A DNA stretch of 64,000 bases, taken from the NCBI GenBank assembly GCA_033980235.1, contig CM067070.1:9254195-9318194 (forward strand), written 5' to 3'. Each line of letters opens with the position of its first letter. Within the stretch, counting starts at the first letter, position 1. Source of the stretch: Diadema setosum. Lineage: Eukaryota > Echinodermata > Echinoidea > Diadematoida > Diadematidae. The translations under genes and the position numbers were made by a program. The notes under the pieces were generated by a model. The model was not told the origin of the DNA. It was given only the letters and a program-made list of their open reading frames with translations, and made no database searches. Positions 10,095 to 22,499 of the stretch are shown one piece after another.

Positions 10095-11420
10095 GTTAAT
10101 TTATATGAGTGGTTTAATTGTAACAAATTATTTTTGAATCTTGATAAGACCACATATGTTTTGTTTAGAACAAGAAACAAAAAAATACCATGTAACCAAC
10201 CAAATGTATGTATAGGAGGTCACGCTGTGTCAATGGTGGATAATATAAGATTTCTTGGTGTTGTATTAAACGAATATCTTTCCTGGAGGCCTCACATCAG
10301 TGCCACTTCACTCAAGATAGCAAAGAGCCTTGGTGTTCTTAGAAGATTGAAGCACATTTTACCCCAAACTGTATTAAAAATATTGTATAATAGTATCATA
10401 ATGCCACATTTGAATTATTGTAATATTATCTGGGGTCATACATACAAAAGTCAACTTCGAAAAATAGAAATACTCCAAAAAAAGACAGTCAGAGTTATAA
10501 CTAATTCTTGTATTTATGCCCACACGAGCAACCTGTTTTCCCAGCTTCGTGTATTACCTATTACTGATTCGAAATCATTTAATTCTTTAGTCTTTATGTA
10601 TAAGCTTCACGCTGGATTATTACCAAACGTGTTTAATGATTTATTCGTATTAAATAGTTCTGTTCATTTGTATGATACCCGTCAGAGAAACTCACTGCGA
10701 CAACCAAAGGTACGCACAACATTAGCCCTGAACTCATTCCAAGTAAAATTCCCAAAACTATGGAATGCTCTTCCAGAAGATATAAAGCATAGTTCTACTT
10801 TATCACAATTTAAGAGATTGTCCTTTAATTTGCTCCTTCCGAGGGAAAACTGAAAAAAAAAAAAATCTACTGTCATCCTAGTCACACTTGTACGCACATG
10901 AATGAAAACCATTGCTTGCGAGCATTACGTCTATTGTCTATAGTCCATCTATCGCTTATATACTCCCACCTTTCAAATCATACTCACCTTGTTTTCTACT
11001 CTTCTTTCATCTCTCCTGGATTTTCGCTGTTGTTTTCCATGGTATCTGTGCATATATATGTATTTATATATGCATGCTGTTTTTTTTTTTTTCCTTTCCC
11101 ATTCCCACCATACCAAATGTACAACCTTGTACAACCTTGAATTTTTTTTTTTTTTTCCTTTCCCATTCCCACCATACCAAATGTACAACCTTGAAATGTA
11201 TATTAATTCTTTTGCCTGTTTGTTTTACATGTATATTAATATTTAAGCATCACTGGGGCCCCTATTTATAAGCACTGCTTCTCCTGGGGTTCCCACCATC
11301 AAGTTTAATTGTTTTCTGTTTTGTTTTTCTTTGCTTTGTATATAGTTATGTATCTTTGTGTATGTTTTTTATTGTATACTCCTAAATTGATGGTGAATAA
11401 AACTGAACTGAACTGAACTG
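10095..11420 (+). mobile_element. 5'-truncated LINE (CR1/L2-like), RT C-terminal part and 3' UTR
   Basis: The coding part runs to a stop at 10853 and carries the typical C-terminal region of a LINE ORF2: the RT thumb region (NKLFLNLDKTTYVLF), FLGVVL, and a connection segment (LYNSIIMPHLNYCNIIWG) ending in a WNALP-type block. No endonuclease or YADD box remains, so it is a dead-on-arrival 5' truncation. A ~550-bp 3' UTR ends in an ACTGA tandem tail (11403–11420). AACTATTGG occurs directly before (10086–10094) and after (11421–11429), a plausible 9-bp target duplication. Confidence 0.75.
11079..11193 (+). repeat. ~64-bp tandem duplication in the LINE 3' UTR
   Basis: A poly-T run followed by CCTTTCCCATTCCCACCATA and CCAAATGTACAACCTTG occurs twice in a row (11079–11129 and 11142–11193). 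A local duplication of a pyrimidine-rich 3' UTR segment. Confidence 0.8.
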
Positions 11421-11514
11421 AACTATTGGATTTCTGATGGTATTTCAGAGGGATCGAAGTCATTAAAAAACTGAGCGCTGTACTACTGGATGGAGTTTCT
11501 ATTGGTACCAATAA

Positions 11515-12074
11515 GACCCCGTTTACAGTGCAGGGCCGGGCTCGGCCGAGCCTCGCAATTTTGTCCGTTTACACTGCTGGGCTCGGCCGCGCTTTTGATT
11601 CAAACCTTTCAATATTTTGTCGTAGTGGCGCTCTGCTTGTAAACAAACGCAATTTGGTATTGTCTGGTTTTCAGACCCTTTGCCAAATGAATTCCGTGGC
11701 GACGAAGTCGCCGTTCGGGCAAAGGCCTTTGCCGAAGGAAAAAATCCTTTGCAGGACAAAACCACCTTAAACTATACTAGTTTTCGAAGTTGAGGGGGTT
11801 AATATCCTGAATAGCGAAAGATACAGGCAGAGGGTTTGGAAGCCAGACTAAAATTGGCCGCGCAATTGGCCGCGCATTTGGCCCAGTTTGCGTTTACACC
11901 AAGAAGAGGCCAGGCTCGGCCGCGGCTCGGCCGCGGCCGAGACCACCTCCAGAGCAAGGCCAAATGCGAGGCCAATTTTGGCCTCGCATTTGGCCTTTTG
12001 CGCATTTACACTGAAGCGGGGCTGGACTCGGCCGCGGCCGAGCCGCGGCCGAGCCTCACACTGTAAACGGGGTC
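11515..12074. mobile_element. GC-rich TIR element with GACCCCGTTTACAGTG ends
   Basis: The left terminus GACCCCGTTTACAGTG (11515–11530) is inverted perfectly at 12059–12074. The interior holds repeated, inverted GGCTCGGCCGCGGC-type and TTGGCC-rich motifs, so GC content jumps against AT-rich flanks. No protein is credible. The ends resemble the GTTTACAC ends of 7919–9034, suggesting the same broad type. It sits inside another repeat that shows AACCAACAG motifs on both sides (9940–10070 and 12078–12110). Confidence 0.6.
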
Positions 12075-12149
12075 ATTGAGAAACCAACAGAAACCAACAG
12101 AAACCAACAAGAGCTCTTGGAATTCTGTGTGAGTCTATGGGATTTTTGA

Positions 12150-12330
12150 CCAGTTACAAGATTATTCTCCTTCTTCTTCTGGTTAAGTCTGCCTCCTTCA
12201 ATAAGCTGAAGATTCTTGCAGACTGTGTTATTTACATTATAATACAGTTTATTTACAGATCGATATATCACAAGCACATAACAAATATGAAGAACAAGAC
12301 TAGCCACTGTGATCAACTGTTATATAGTCG
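12150..12330 (-). mobile_element. LINE 3'-end fragment, relative of 54110–54330
   Basis: The segment from TTCTTCTTCT through TAAGTCTGCCTCCTTCAAT and on to CTAGCCACTGTGATCAACTG is repeated with few changes at 54110–54260. There the same sequence lies downstream of a LINE ORF2 C-terminus on the minus strand. This copy therefore looks like only the 3' end of that LINE. Confidence 0.6.
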
Positions 12331-12372
12331 GATATGGAATGCTCCCCCACATGGTGCATATTTATAAACCAT

Positions 12373-12402
12373 TTTGATTTGATTTGATTTGATTTGATTT
12401 AT
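12373..12402. repeat. (GATTT)n microsatellite
   Basis: About five to six uninterrupted GATTT units. It probably marks the 3' end of an adjacent decayed LINE, since CR1/L2-type elements often end in such pentamers. Confidence 0.7.
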
Positions 12403-12664
12403 TTATTCTCTGTATGCCATTTTTTTTTCAAATACATCAACTTTCTGAACCAAAATTGAGTTCAAAATTCTGTCATTCGTGTTGGAAAAATACTTATATT
12501 CTACACAAAGTTTATGGTCCACTGTAAATCTTAAAAAGGTCAAGTTCAAGTTCATCCACTTTTACCTTGGTGTGCACAAGCATTTAAATACAAGTTTGGA
12601 TTCAACTTGGAATCGAGTTTGCAAACAGTAGTTATAAAATTGCCATGTCAGGCAAGCATTCAGG

Positions 12665-13039
12665 TTGATAGGAATTAACAACCAAGAAGTACCATCTAAG
12701 GTCAACTTGAAATATGTCAGTAAACTAAACGGGAGAGCAAAACCATGCAGTTTGGGAGCAACAAATACCAGACATACGTTGTCATGTGTAATATTGATTC
12801 TGTCTGCAGCTCACGCCGCCCCATTCAAGTCTGATCAATATAATAATTTGATATTAAATGGTGTCCCCCACGGTGCATTAGTGGCTAATGTGATGTGTAG
12901 TAGTCTTGTGGATGCAGACACAATGAAGTTTCTACCCCTTTTCGCCTGGTTATTGTATGTATGGTGCCTGAGAGTACCAACATCAAATACCAATATTCAT
13001 CTATTTTCAAACATGTTTGGAACAAGGAGACCAGACTGA
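12665..13039 (+). other. Unrecognised 124-aa ORF, coding status doubtful
   Basis: An open frame in an otherwise featureless stretch (12403–13281). It has a hydrophobic middle (LPLFAWLLYVWCL) but no domain I recognise, no ribosome or Kozak support and no clear splice borders. The remainder of the stretch shows nothing. Confidence 0.12.
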
Positions 13040-13281
13040 ACTCTCTTCCGGCACTGAGTGTATTTCCTGCAGTTTCAGACAATACGCTTTACACTAATAT
13101 GCTTGTTAACTCAAATTTTTTAAAGATTGTTTTTTATTAAAATCATTTTACATAAAGAGTATTCAGTTTACCCTAGATGAAGTGTGGAGATAACCTGTGA
13201 TATGATCAATTAGCAATTCAGAGTTTTTTTTTTCTTCTGAACTGGCCCCACCAGACCTCCTTCATACAAACTACTTCATCG

Positions 13282-13680
13282 TTTTAAAGGGATCGTACAG
13301 TTTTGGTTGATCTTGACCTAGCTTGAGGTTTCTAACATTTTTTTTTGTGAGATTATGAGAAATCTTTTATGAAATATGAAAGAATGTGTAATTTCAATAG
13401 GAATTAAACATTTATTTGATGAAAATTGGCTTTGAAATGGTTGAGATATCAAAAACAGCTCTAGCGATTAGAGCTAAGAAAAGGTGAGACCCACCTTTGC
13501 TACGATCACTAAATAACTTGGATGTCTCAGCCATTCCAAAACTGATTTTCATCAACTAAACTTTGAATTCCTCTCTAAGAATGGTATGGCCTGTACTATT
13601 TCATAAGTGGTTTCTTGGTATCTCACAAAAAATTAAAAGCCTGATTCTCATCTCCACCAATACTATACCATCCCTTTAAA
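13282..13680. mobile_element. Foldback MITE, family A, copy 1
   Basis: A ~400-bp palindrome. The left arm starts TTAAAGGGATCGTACAGTTT and the right arm ends ACTATACCATCCCTTTAAA. The arms extend inward through GAATTCAAAGTTTATTTGATG-like sequence for well over 100 bp. Family members lie at 17903–18302, 26022–26420 and 29995–30304. No coding content. Confidence 0.75.
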
Positions 13681-14494
13681 TAGCATAACTGTCAAATTAC
13701 AGATTAATTAACAGACCTTTGGGAAAGACAAATTGAGGCAGGAACAATCACATTTTGCTTTACACTTTATCTTTGAAACCAAACAACCAATGCTTGTTTC
13801 CAAGAAGGTTAACAAAATCATTGGAAGAATTTATAGTTTTAATATGTGTATTATAACCTCATAGTCATGTACAAAAGGAAAAAGAAATGACCACACAGGT
13901 GAACAGGAAACAATGTGCGGACAAGATCATGAGTATAAGACCAAGGTCCATCCTCTTTAAAGGTGAACTGTCATTAATTCAACCACAGACACTAATTCAT
14001 CTAAAGCATTACAAGTTTTGAAAATATGTAAATGCACCACCATTTAAAGTACAGCTCTGAGTTGGTTTTTTTTTTTCTAGGAGCTATTTTCATAGCTATA
14101 TGTCTTTCACTTCCCTCTCTACCTCCCAGCTCTCTCTCTCTCAATTGTGAATAGCTGTAATACAACCACAATCTATGCTATTCTTACAGAGTTCTGATAA
14201 AAATTCAAACTTTCATTCTCTTTCCTTTTATCTAAACTCACTCATGTCTTTCTGTAATTTTCCTTGTCACTAAACTATGCATTTATGACTCCATGAAGAC
14301 AAATGGACATGAAATCTTGACAGAGAGGGAGAGAGAGAAAGAGAGCATCAATACATAACATCTCCAACTTCTTGAACTTTCTGGTTATTAGTTTGGACAA
14401 AACATCATCCATCCTGCTTTGATAGTACCTGTCCCACAAAATGAGACTAGTTGGTTTCAAAGGCTTTCCAGGGGCTTTGTCAGATCAAATGCCC

Positions 14495-14634
14495 TTAGAA
14501 CCATGGCAATGGGCAGACAAACATGTATGCCCATGGCCCAGCTTTGGATAATGGACGCAGTAAATCCCAGAGATAACGGTCCAAACGGTTCCGACATTTC
14601 TCGCACATAAAAGGTTCTCTTTTTGCCTCCAAAA
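14495..14634 (-). other. Possible terminal exon with CxxC motif
   Basis: The frame reads …KREPFMCEKCRNRLDRYLWDL…, rich in W, C and charged residues, then a proline/aromatic tail ending in a stop at 14495. It is preceded by a pyrimidine tract and AG (14635–14636), an acceptable 3' splice site. I recognise no family and find no upstream partner exon. It could be chance; other frames in the region are also open. Confidence 0.2.
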
Positions 14635-14822
14635 CTAACCAAAGAAAGCAGAAAAAATACACACAAAAAAAAAAACCCAGGAGAAGAATGCACATTCTCA
14701 TTTCTAATTCCAATACAATAAATGAATTTATATAGGATCCTTATAAAAGCAAGCTTCAAAGTATTTCTTACATATGTACATTATGGTTCTTGTCAGCCAT
14801 GGTTACTGATGAAGCAGGTATA

Positions 14823-17212
14823 GGGGAGACTGGGGTAATTGTGGCCCCCTTTTTCATATTTTCTATTAATACCATTAAATAAAAAGTTCAGTAATATTCT
14901 AATTAATGTCAATATACCTATGATATACAAAAGAAAGTATAAACCTGGAACTTTTCATTTGCATATTAATTACAATTAAGTTAATGACTTTGTGGGGCCA
15001 TAATTTCCCCGCGGGTTGGGGTATTTGTGGCCCCCTTTATGTAAAGATATAATGAATAAAATAATTCATAAAGTGAGAGTAATACACTATGAACTACATG
15101 AGAGCATGTAAAGGCATGATTTCCTAATCAAAGCAAGCCTCATTTATCCATTTAAATTAATGCAGAGAGTCAAGTTCATCCAACTTCAGCTAATTCACAG
15201 TTGATCCTGATACGCTGGACAAAGGAAGTCGGTGTTGTAAACATGATACATTAACAATGAATAAATATAAAAGTTGATTCCAGGACATATGACCGATTTA
15301 CAAAACCAATGACTCCAAAGGCTCTAAAGGCTTTACAGGCTTTTCAGCCCCAGTTTCTTCATTTTTGAAGCATTAGTTGCATAATGGAATTTATCTTAAT
15401 TATGTGAATATAAAAAGTATATGTCAGAGTCTATTTTGTTGAGGTTTGGCCTTGGGTTTTGCGGCATGATGACCTTGGGAGATGGGAGTCCTTCACCTGA
15501 AAATATCCAAAACAAAGCTTCAATGATAATATAATTACACTATATGTTCATTTGATAAAACCCAGTAATGAGCCATGCTAATTGTGATTTTAAACTAAAT
15601 CTTTGATCTTTCTTGCACATATCCATAGATTTTGTTACGACCAAAATCACTCTGAGAATGATCGCACAAAAGAAACAATCAACTAATGTTCAGGCGGTTT
15701 ATTAACAGTGATATTGTGGGTACAGACTCGTAATCGGTTTTCACATCAGTACAATAATGATCAATAGAAACAATTACAAATCGGTAATGGAATCACTTAC
15801 ATATTTTGTTATCAAGTAATCCTTTGAAAATGATCAGATATGATGTTCGATGCACCGATGAATGATCCTTGACGCACCGATGAATGATTCCTCCGACGTA
15901 ACTCCAAAGGCGCAGGTTACGACAGTTCACGGTATAGATCCGGGGTAAACTCTACGATATATGTCCACAGCGAAACGTGCAGAATCCAAACGGTATGACG
16001 ACCACGTCCAGTCGAGGCGTTGAATGGTGATTCACTTTATATTGTCCAGCAAGGAATCCAGCCCGTCACAGCTTTGCCGTAACAATGTCCGTTGACACTA
16101 AAATATGGAGTCTATCTCCAATGTAGGCAAATTAATTCTCTGCAGGCAAAATGTCTCCCAGGCCTTATCTCCACAAACACAGTTTGTATAGCAGGTCAAC
16201 AGGTAACACAGGACTGACTATAACAAGTCGCTTCAGAGCCAGAAGTGACGTAACTCTCAGAGCAGTGGTGTTAGGTACTCTGCCTACCTCAGAATTTCTC
16301 CGGCTTATATACCATCCATTCACCCCTTTCTAGTACATTCTGTAATTTTCTCCAACCTGGGGCCACATACTTGAACATACTAGCAAGTCCAAGTTCCAGG
16401 AATCCTGGATGACTCACTGCCTAACTATGTGCATAACATCATTGCCAAAATTAACTACCAATCACATTGGGTTACAGGGGCAGTGCCTCACTCAGCCAAA
16501 TATGTAAGCACTTCCCAGAATATTCTGGAATGGGTTAAATCATTCTAGATTGAGTGAGCTATAATGTATTTCCTGTCACATGCATGCATGTACTGTAGCT
16601 ACATTTCATACCATGTAGAATATTCTCCACTGATCTGGTCAGCCTGTATGTACTATATCTATATCATATAGAATGTTCTCCATTATTCTGGTCACCCCGT
16701 GTACATACACATTAAAACAACCATGCATACAGCCTTGATACATGTACATAACTAATAGTGTGTACATTTGTGACAATGTTCATAGCAAAACAATGCTTTT
16801 CTATGGGGGGCCACAATTACCCTGGAGCGCATGTATCAAACAATGGCCCTTTGTTATAAGAATAGATAAAATTTTGAATGATTTGGTTTCATAATCACTC
16901 CAGACAAGGTTTATAATTTTTAAGTAACATTATGAAAAAGAATTTGGAAATGAATAGAAGATGTGACACTTACCTTTCTAAAGTGAAGAGTGCACTTTTT
17001 ACTTAGTGATTTTGACATGCGCTGACAAAACAGGTCCTCCTATCAAGATGCTAATTGCTAAATGAATGGATGTTGGAGCATGGCAGTGGTAAGAAGTGAT
17101 CTTCCACATACTAGGGTTATAAGCTATTTTTGTAGATAAAAGATGGTTTAATTATCCATTTTATGTTGAGGGGCCATAATTACCCCAGGGCCACAATTAC
17201 CCCAGTCTCCCC
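14823..17212. mobile_element. 2.4-kb TIR element with GGGGAGACTGGGGTAAT ends
   Basis: The left end GGGGAGACTGGGGTAATTGT (14823–14842, continuing GGCCCC) is inverted at 17189–17212. A second, degenerate copy of the TAATTGTGGCCCC motif lies inside each end (about 14992–15040 and 16805–16826, plus 17170–17188), giving stacked subterminal repeats. No transposase was found. A separate LTR-like segment (15633–16580) appears to be inserted in the middle. Confidence 0.6.
15633..16580 (-). mobile_element. Putative solo LTR
   Basis: On the minus strand the segment holds a TATA-like TATATAAGCCGGAG (about 16300) and, downstream, a TTAATAAACCGCC polyadenylation-type signal (about 15700). It ends in GGTCGTAACA, as LTRs often end in CA. 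A start near TGTGACAGGAAATAC (about 16580) is possible. No target duplication was found, so the borders are tentative and no family is assigned. Confidence 0.35.
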
Positions 17213-17542
17213 ATGAGTATGATACAGTTTAGACAAAAAATTGTGGTTTAAAAGAAACTACATTGTACTAGCCCTCCATGTTAACCTGACAATTCAATCT
17301 CATTCCACTTAATTTTATTTATTTCATTTCCAACAAAATATACCAATAATATACAGCATAACATAAATATATAAACAAAATGTTTCCTTCATGACACACA
17401 CACAAAAAAAACAAAATAAGCAAAATTGATTCTCAGTGTAACATGAGCTCTCCCTTTAAAAATCCTTGTTTAATCTGCACTTTTTAATCTATGACATCAT
17501 GCGCTCTAGCAAGTTTTTGTTTAAATATCACATTATCTCTTT

Positions 17543-17749
17543 TTAATATTCTGTGATGGTCTGCACAATGAAGAACAAGGACCTAGGATTGTACTTGTAC
17601 TTCCAATCGTCATTCAGAACTAAGTCCAGATGGCATCTCCTCACTTTCCCTACGATGTACCAGATCAATGCTAGATCCTCAAGACAGAAAACAAAACATA
17701 CCACCGATAGATCACCTCCCGTCTCCCCTAACCCCTGAATTGGGGTCAA
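17543..17749 (-). other. Unrecognised 68-aa coding-like segment
   Basis: The frame (…LEDLALIWYIVGKVRRCHLD…YNPRSLFFIVQ…) has a protein-like composition. A short upstream frame on the same strand (about 17796–17870, LEDIFPDHIRLGILVLSL) faintly resembles an F-box or a LINE C-terminus. No family can be named and no splice model works. Possibly a decayed pseudogene or transposon remnant. Confidence 0.15.
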
Positions 17750-17902
17750 TTTGAGAGGTGTCTGATGGGGTACATCATTCCAAACACTTCTATTCTAACT
17801 TGTAGTCCCTAAGGGACAACACCAGGATTCCCAGCCTAATATGGTCAGGGAAAATATCTTCAAGAGTGTCTCACCAGATGCATGGGAAAAAGTACATCTA
17901 GC

Positions 17903-18299
17903 TTAAAGGATGGTACAGTTTTGGTTGAGATAAGGCTTCAGGTTTCCAACTTTTCATTTTGATAATTTTTTTTTTTTTGAGATGAGAAACCTCTTGATAG
18001 TCATATGTAAAAGAGCATACAATTCTAAGAGGAATTCAAAGTTTATTTGAGGAAAATTGGTTTCGAAATGGCTGAGAAAACAAAGCAATCCTACTAGGAT
18101 CCCTTTGTTTTACTCTGTTTTTGGATATCTCAGCTACCTTAAAGCTGATTTTCATCAAATAAACTTCAAATTCCTCTCAAAATTGTATGCACTTTTACAT
18201 ATCATAAAGAAGTTTATACACTGTATGTAGGTATCTTGCAAAAAGTGTATTTACTCTATAGCTGAATCCTTGACTCAACCAATACTGTACCATCCCTCT

Positions 18300-18302
<3 letters not shown>
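17903..18302. mobile_element. Foldback MITE, family A, copy 2
   Basis: The left arm TTAAAGGATGGTACAGTTTT and the right arm ending ATACTGTACCATCCCTCTAA form a ~400-bp palindrome with the interior arms of copy 1 (GAATTCAAAGTTTATTTGAGG and its complement). It is followed at once by a (GA)n run. Confidence 0.75.
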
Positions 18303-18339
<37 letters not shown>

Positions 18340-18378
18340 AAAAGGAGAGATAGAGATAGAGACAGAGAGAGAGAGACA
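18302..18378. repeat. (GA)n microsatellite
   Basis: AGAGAG repeats with a short interruption (GATTTGGAAAAGG), directly abutting the right arm of the foldback element. Confidence 0.85.
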
Positions 18379-19269
18379 GACTGATAGATAGGCTTGTAGA
18401 TAGAGGGTGGGGGCATGGAGCAATGCAAGGAGTACTTCTTCTCAAACATCTCCAAAACCTAGGAAGCAGCCCCCCCCCAAAAAAAAAAGAAAAACAAACA
18501 AACATCAAACAAACTTGTCAGTCTTAAGCTAAGAATATGTGAATTACAGTTTGGTGCCTCAAAAATAAAAGTACAACTACCAGGTACCTTGCCTCTTACA
18601 AAAAAAAAAAAAAGATAAACTAGAATAATATAACAAACAACAAACATATAAATGAGTAGGCACCCTATTTCCTTTTTGGGATAATTGTAAAACTGAATTC
18701 CTTTAACCTATTTCCCACACATTGACTACTGCCTCATGAAAACATTGAACTCTACTATTTGGATACAACCACTAATTCTCATTCCCTTCAACTAATTCAC
18801 CTCTAGATTCATTATTCTTTTTGTTTCATCATAGAAATAAAATGCAAATCCAGAATAATGGCAGATGCTACTTATGCCAAGTCATCATCATGCAATATTC
18901 CAACAGCTTCAAAATTGAGAATGTATACTCACCATTGGGACCCACTGCACTGCACAGCAACTAATTAGGTCTAGAAAGTCCTGTGCCAAATTCCGAATTC
19001 CAAGTCGAAAAATTGGGAAAAGTCTTCAATCAAAATGAACAAGGTTCTTATCCTAGCTCAACAGCAGAGCTAGAGCAGCCCTACCTTCTTTTCGCTCACC
19101 AGTGCTCACAGGTGACAAGAGAGTACACACAGTGTGATGTAGGTCCTCAACCGCGGCAATGGAAAGGGGAAGGGTCCACAAAATCAGAAAATCACCTCAA
19201 TTCACGTCAGCTGATTATTCCTTTTATCGAGAAAATGCAGATTATGATGATGTGATGCTCCTCAAAGTA

Positions 19270-19900
19270 ATCCTCCAAGAACGTTGAAGAAAGGACGAAA
19301 AGAAAAGACGGAGAATTTTACAATCTCGATGTCCACGTCGCGTCTAGTGTAGTGGTTTCCCACCTCCCTATTCAGGTTTTACGGTTCATCCAAAGACGTC
19401 AAACTCCCCTCTCTTGGTGAATGGTGCCAATACCGTTTCACTGTCGCTGTAGGGCCTACACAAGTTTCGCACGGCGTCTGTTCGGGCAAAACAAACACGA
19501 ATGTTGTCAATGCTAGCAGTCACAATCCAGAATCCACACTTAATAGATACAAGAAGTTTCGTTTCACCAAAATGTTGCAGACTCCCCGATCACATTTAAA
19601 CCTTTTGTTGTTGTTGTTTCCATTCAATCTACCGCGGGCTGCAATTGGTTCGAAGTTTTCCCAGGTAACTCGGTCTCACCACGTCGCATCGCACCACCAC
19701 TGCACCAGGATCGAAAACGGTCGTTCGATTGATTGATCTACCTAGAACTCGGGGCTAACTTCTTCCCGATTCTTTGTGCAAGCACACTTTTTTGAAGGTG
19801 ACTGACGCCGCATTAACAACTAAGTTTTCTCCGTTGGAAAAAATCGTCCAATCACTCGGATGGTAAGTCACCTCATACACCGCCTGTCTAGAATGGATCC
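19270..19900. promoter_or_regulatory. CpG-containing segment, possible promoter/5' exon area
   Basis: This stretch has clearly more CG dinucleotides and less A/T than its surroundings. A donor-like GTGAGACC occurs on the minus strand near 19668–19675. It could be the 5' end of an unidentified gene. No ORF or core promoter element was convincing, so this is a weak compositional call. Confidence 0.15.
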
Positions 19901-20079
19901 ATTAGAATATGATGCGATGTAATACACTAGTCGATCTACACATGCATCACCTGACTACATGCAGCTGTACGGTGAGTACTTTTATACCCCGCCACCCTAC
20001 CTCCCACTGAAATCACAGCACAAGTTTGAAAGTACAATACTGTGTACCAGTGTAACACGTGGTGAATTACGAGTAATTA

Positions 20080-20560
20080 GGGAGGTGGGAACAAACCTCC
20101 CTGATATAGGGCCTAACAGACAGGTGATGAAGAACTATCCGACAGATCTGTGCACACGGGAGAGGCGAGGCATCTACCAAGCTCTGGTATCGGGTGACCC
20201 CTATGGTATCAGCCAGAGGCATGGCAGGGATGAGGGGATAAACAGTCTATGCGTACCGATACCACCAGTAACTTTGGCAATCAAAACACTGGTGTTGGGA
20301 GCCAGCCGACAGCCAATGAGATGGCGCTATACCATCTTCAGAACACGAGACCAAAGCACTGTCGTGATCAAAAGTGTCATCCTATAGCTAAGATTAGGCA
20401 ATAAAGATCTATGTAGGATGTATGCGACCTTGCCAAACTGCAGCCAGGAGACACAAACAAGAGTAAGACCTCGTGCTTGATAGTCGGTGACCGTACGCAA
20501 TAAGTCACAACTGTTAGGACACCTCAAATGGTCCTCTTAAATAATTCACTTAATCCTGTA
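20080..20560. other. Spacer with no recognisable gene
   Basis: Starts with a GGGAGGTGGG/ACCTCCCT hairpin like that at 9871. The plus ORF spanning 19959–20387 (142 aa) has no recognisable domain and includes the hairpin, so it is probably repeat-derived. Confidence 0.4.
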
Positions 20561-20999
20561 TGCTTTACATTGTTTACATTGCTGGACATTTATACACTCT
20601 ATAACAATTTCAGAAAACAGTAGAATCAAAGGCAAAGTGAAATCTGCTATAATGTCATCAAGTTTACCTCCATTCGTAATATCACCCTTGCAAAATTTTA
20701 TAACATTATTATGTCAAGGTATGCCACCTTGGTTGATTCTGAAGGCAAGCTCTGTCCATTCACAAGTGTTTTCAACCCACAATACTTTTTTTTTAAAATT
20801 CGTTTTATATTTCATATTGCCACAAGCACAGGCTGTGAACATAATATCTTACGCTCTTGATATGTTGCGTCAACTGCGAATTCAATATGAAGTTGCTGCT
20901 CACCTCGAATGTAGCGTGACTATTATAAGTAGGCCTATGTCATAACGAGGAAAAGTGGAAATCCTTTCCATAAAGTTACTTTTAGTACAGTCAAACATG

Positions 21000-21368
21000 T
21001 CCACTCGTAACAGTGCAGACTTCACCACATGACTTTTCTCTTTCCTCTCTCTCTCTCTCTTACATGAATGTAGAAAGAGGAAATTATGTCACTTATGTCA
21101 CAATTTACAAGCATGCCTTTCAGTAGACCTCTAAATTCTTTTTTTTTTTCTCCCAACATAACTTTGCATTTTGCCGGTATGCATGTATAATTTTTATTTG
21201 CTAACTATTATCTATACACGTTGTTGTATCATGTAAAGTTTAATACATGCCCATGTTATAACTCCTGATTTATTGTGTTATGCTTTACTGAAAAAAAAAA
21301 GAATGAAATAAATGAAATGAAATGAAATGAAATGAAATGAAATGAAATGAAATGAAATGAAATGAAAT
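21000..21368 (+). mobile_element. LINE 3' UTR with (AAATG)n tail
   Basis: T-rich 3' UTR-like sequence ends in a GAATGAAATAAATGAAATG run continuing to 21368 as at least ten AAATG units. Pentamer tails following AATAAA-like text are typical of CR1-type LINE 3' ends. No ORF2 remains here. Confidence 0.5.
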
Positions 21369-22499
21369 ATAGATCTTTTCATATTTTCCCCATACCAATT
21401 GAGTAACAGTCACACTTTTTTTTTTTTTAAATCTTAGTCATTGGCGCAAGAATGATTTTCGATTTTAGTGTGTAAAGCAGCAGCTGAGAGTTGTAGGTTC
21501 ATGTTCATGGGGCCAAGGCCCCGTCTGATTGTAAGGACGACCATAGTCTTAACTTAAACATCATTCAATTCAAAGCCAGAAAAAGCGTGAGATTTACTTT
21601 TCATTGATACAATCATGCCAAGGAAATATAATCATGTTCGTTGGTGTCACTTTTCCGTGCCAAACATTCACTGCAAACTTCCTCAAAGCCTGTAATAACT
21701 ACAGATATCCGGGTTAGTGCCAACACACACCTCCATATAGGGCTCACACCTGTAAATAAAATGGACTGTCCCAGACCCCTTCACAAAGTCGTACCAACGA
21801 TACCAAAATAAATGAAGGAAAAATTAATCAAAAAATCAATGATGTAGTTTGGCAAAAAAACAACAACTGAATAGTTGTAGATATTGAGTATGAATTCCTC
21901 TACAAACTGCATTTTGGTTGGAAGATGAAAGCTTTTCTGATGTAATTTGAGGGGACTATATTTCATTGGGTACGTGTACGGAAAATAAGTGATTTTTTGA
22001 GTGACAAGAACTCGTAGTCTGGCTTTGCGGACCCTTGGACAGAATTTGAGCAGAAGATTCTGCCTTGCAAATTTGATGGATAATGACAGTGTATATCTCA
22101 CTTATCCAGGTTAGTGAAGATGAAACAACTCATTTCTCCCAGCTAATTTACAGAATTTTTTGAAATTGGAATTTTAACACTTGTCTCTATGGGGAATTAT
22201 TTACCCGTGTGAGCCCTATTCTGTTCAACTTCGGCATTCGAATGGTTGTAGGTCTGTTCATTTCAGAGGGCGCTGTTTCGGTTATTAGATTCGATCCTTT
22301 CATAATCATCAGCAGCCGATAGTATCTATAGGATAAGGTCTCATCGACCTAGACAAAGATCATCTATGCATGGTAATTTTCCTTTTTTTTTTCTATCTAA
22401 ATTTGACGTCACATGTAGACACATCTCCTTGCTCTGTCATCGTTTAAGGGGGGACGCAGTTGCTCTCCATGAAAATGAAATGCAGGGAATTCCTGAGCT

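Noticed and set aside
14457..14759. 100-aa minus ORF overlapping the possible CxxC exon
   Set aside because: Its N-terminal half translates a T-rich splice-like tract; only the alternative frame (14495–14634) looks protein-like, and that remains doubtful.
18195..18508. Ser/Leu-rich ORFs at 18.2–18.5 kb
   Set aside because: Translated (GA)n microsatellite and foldback arm.
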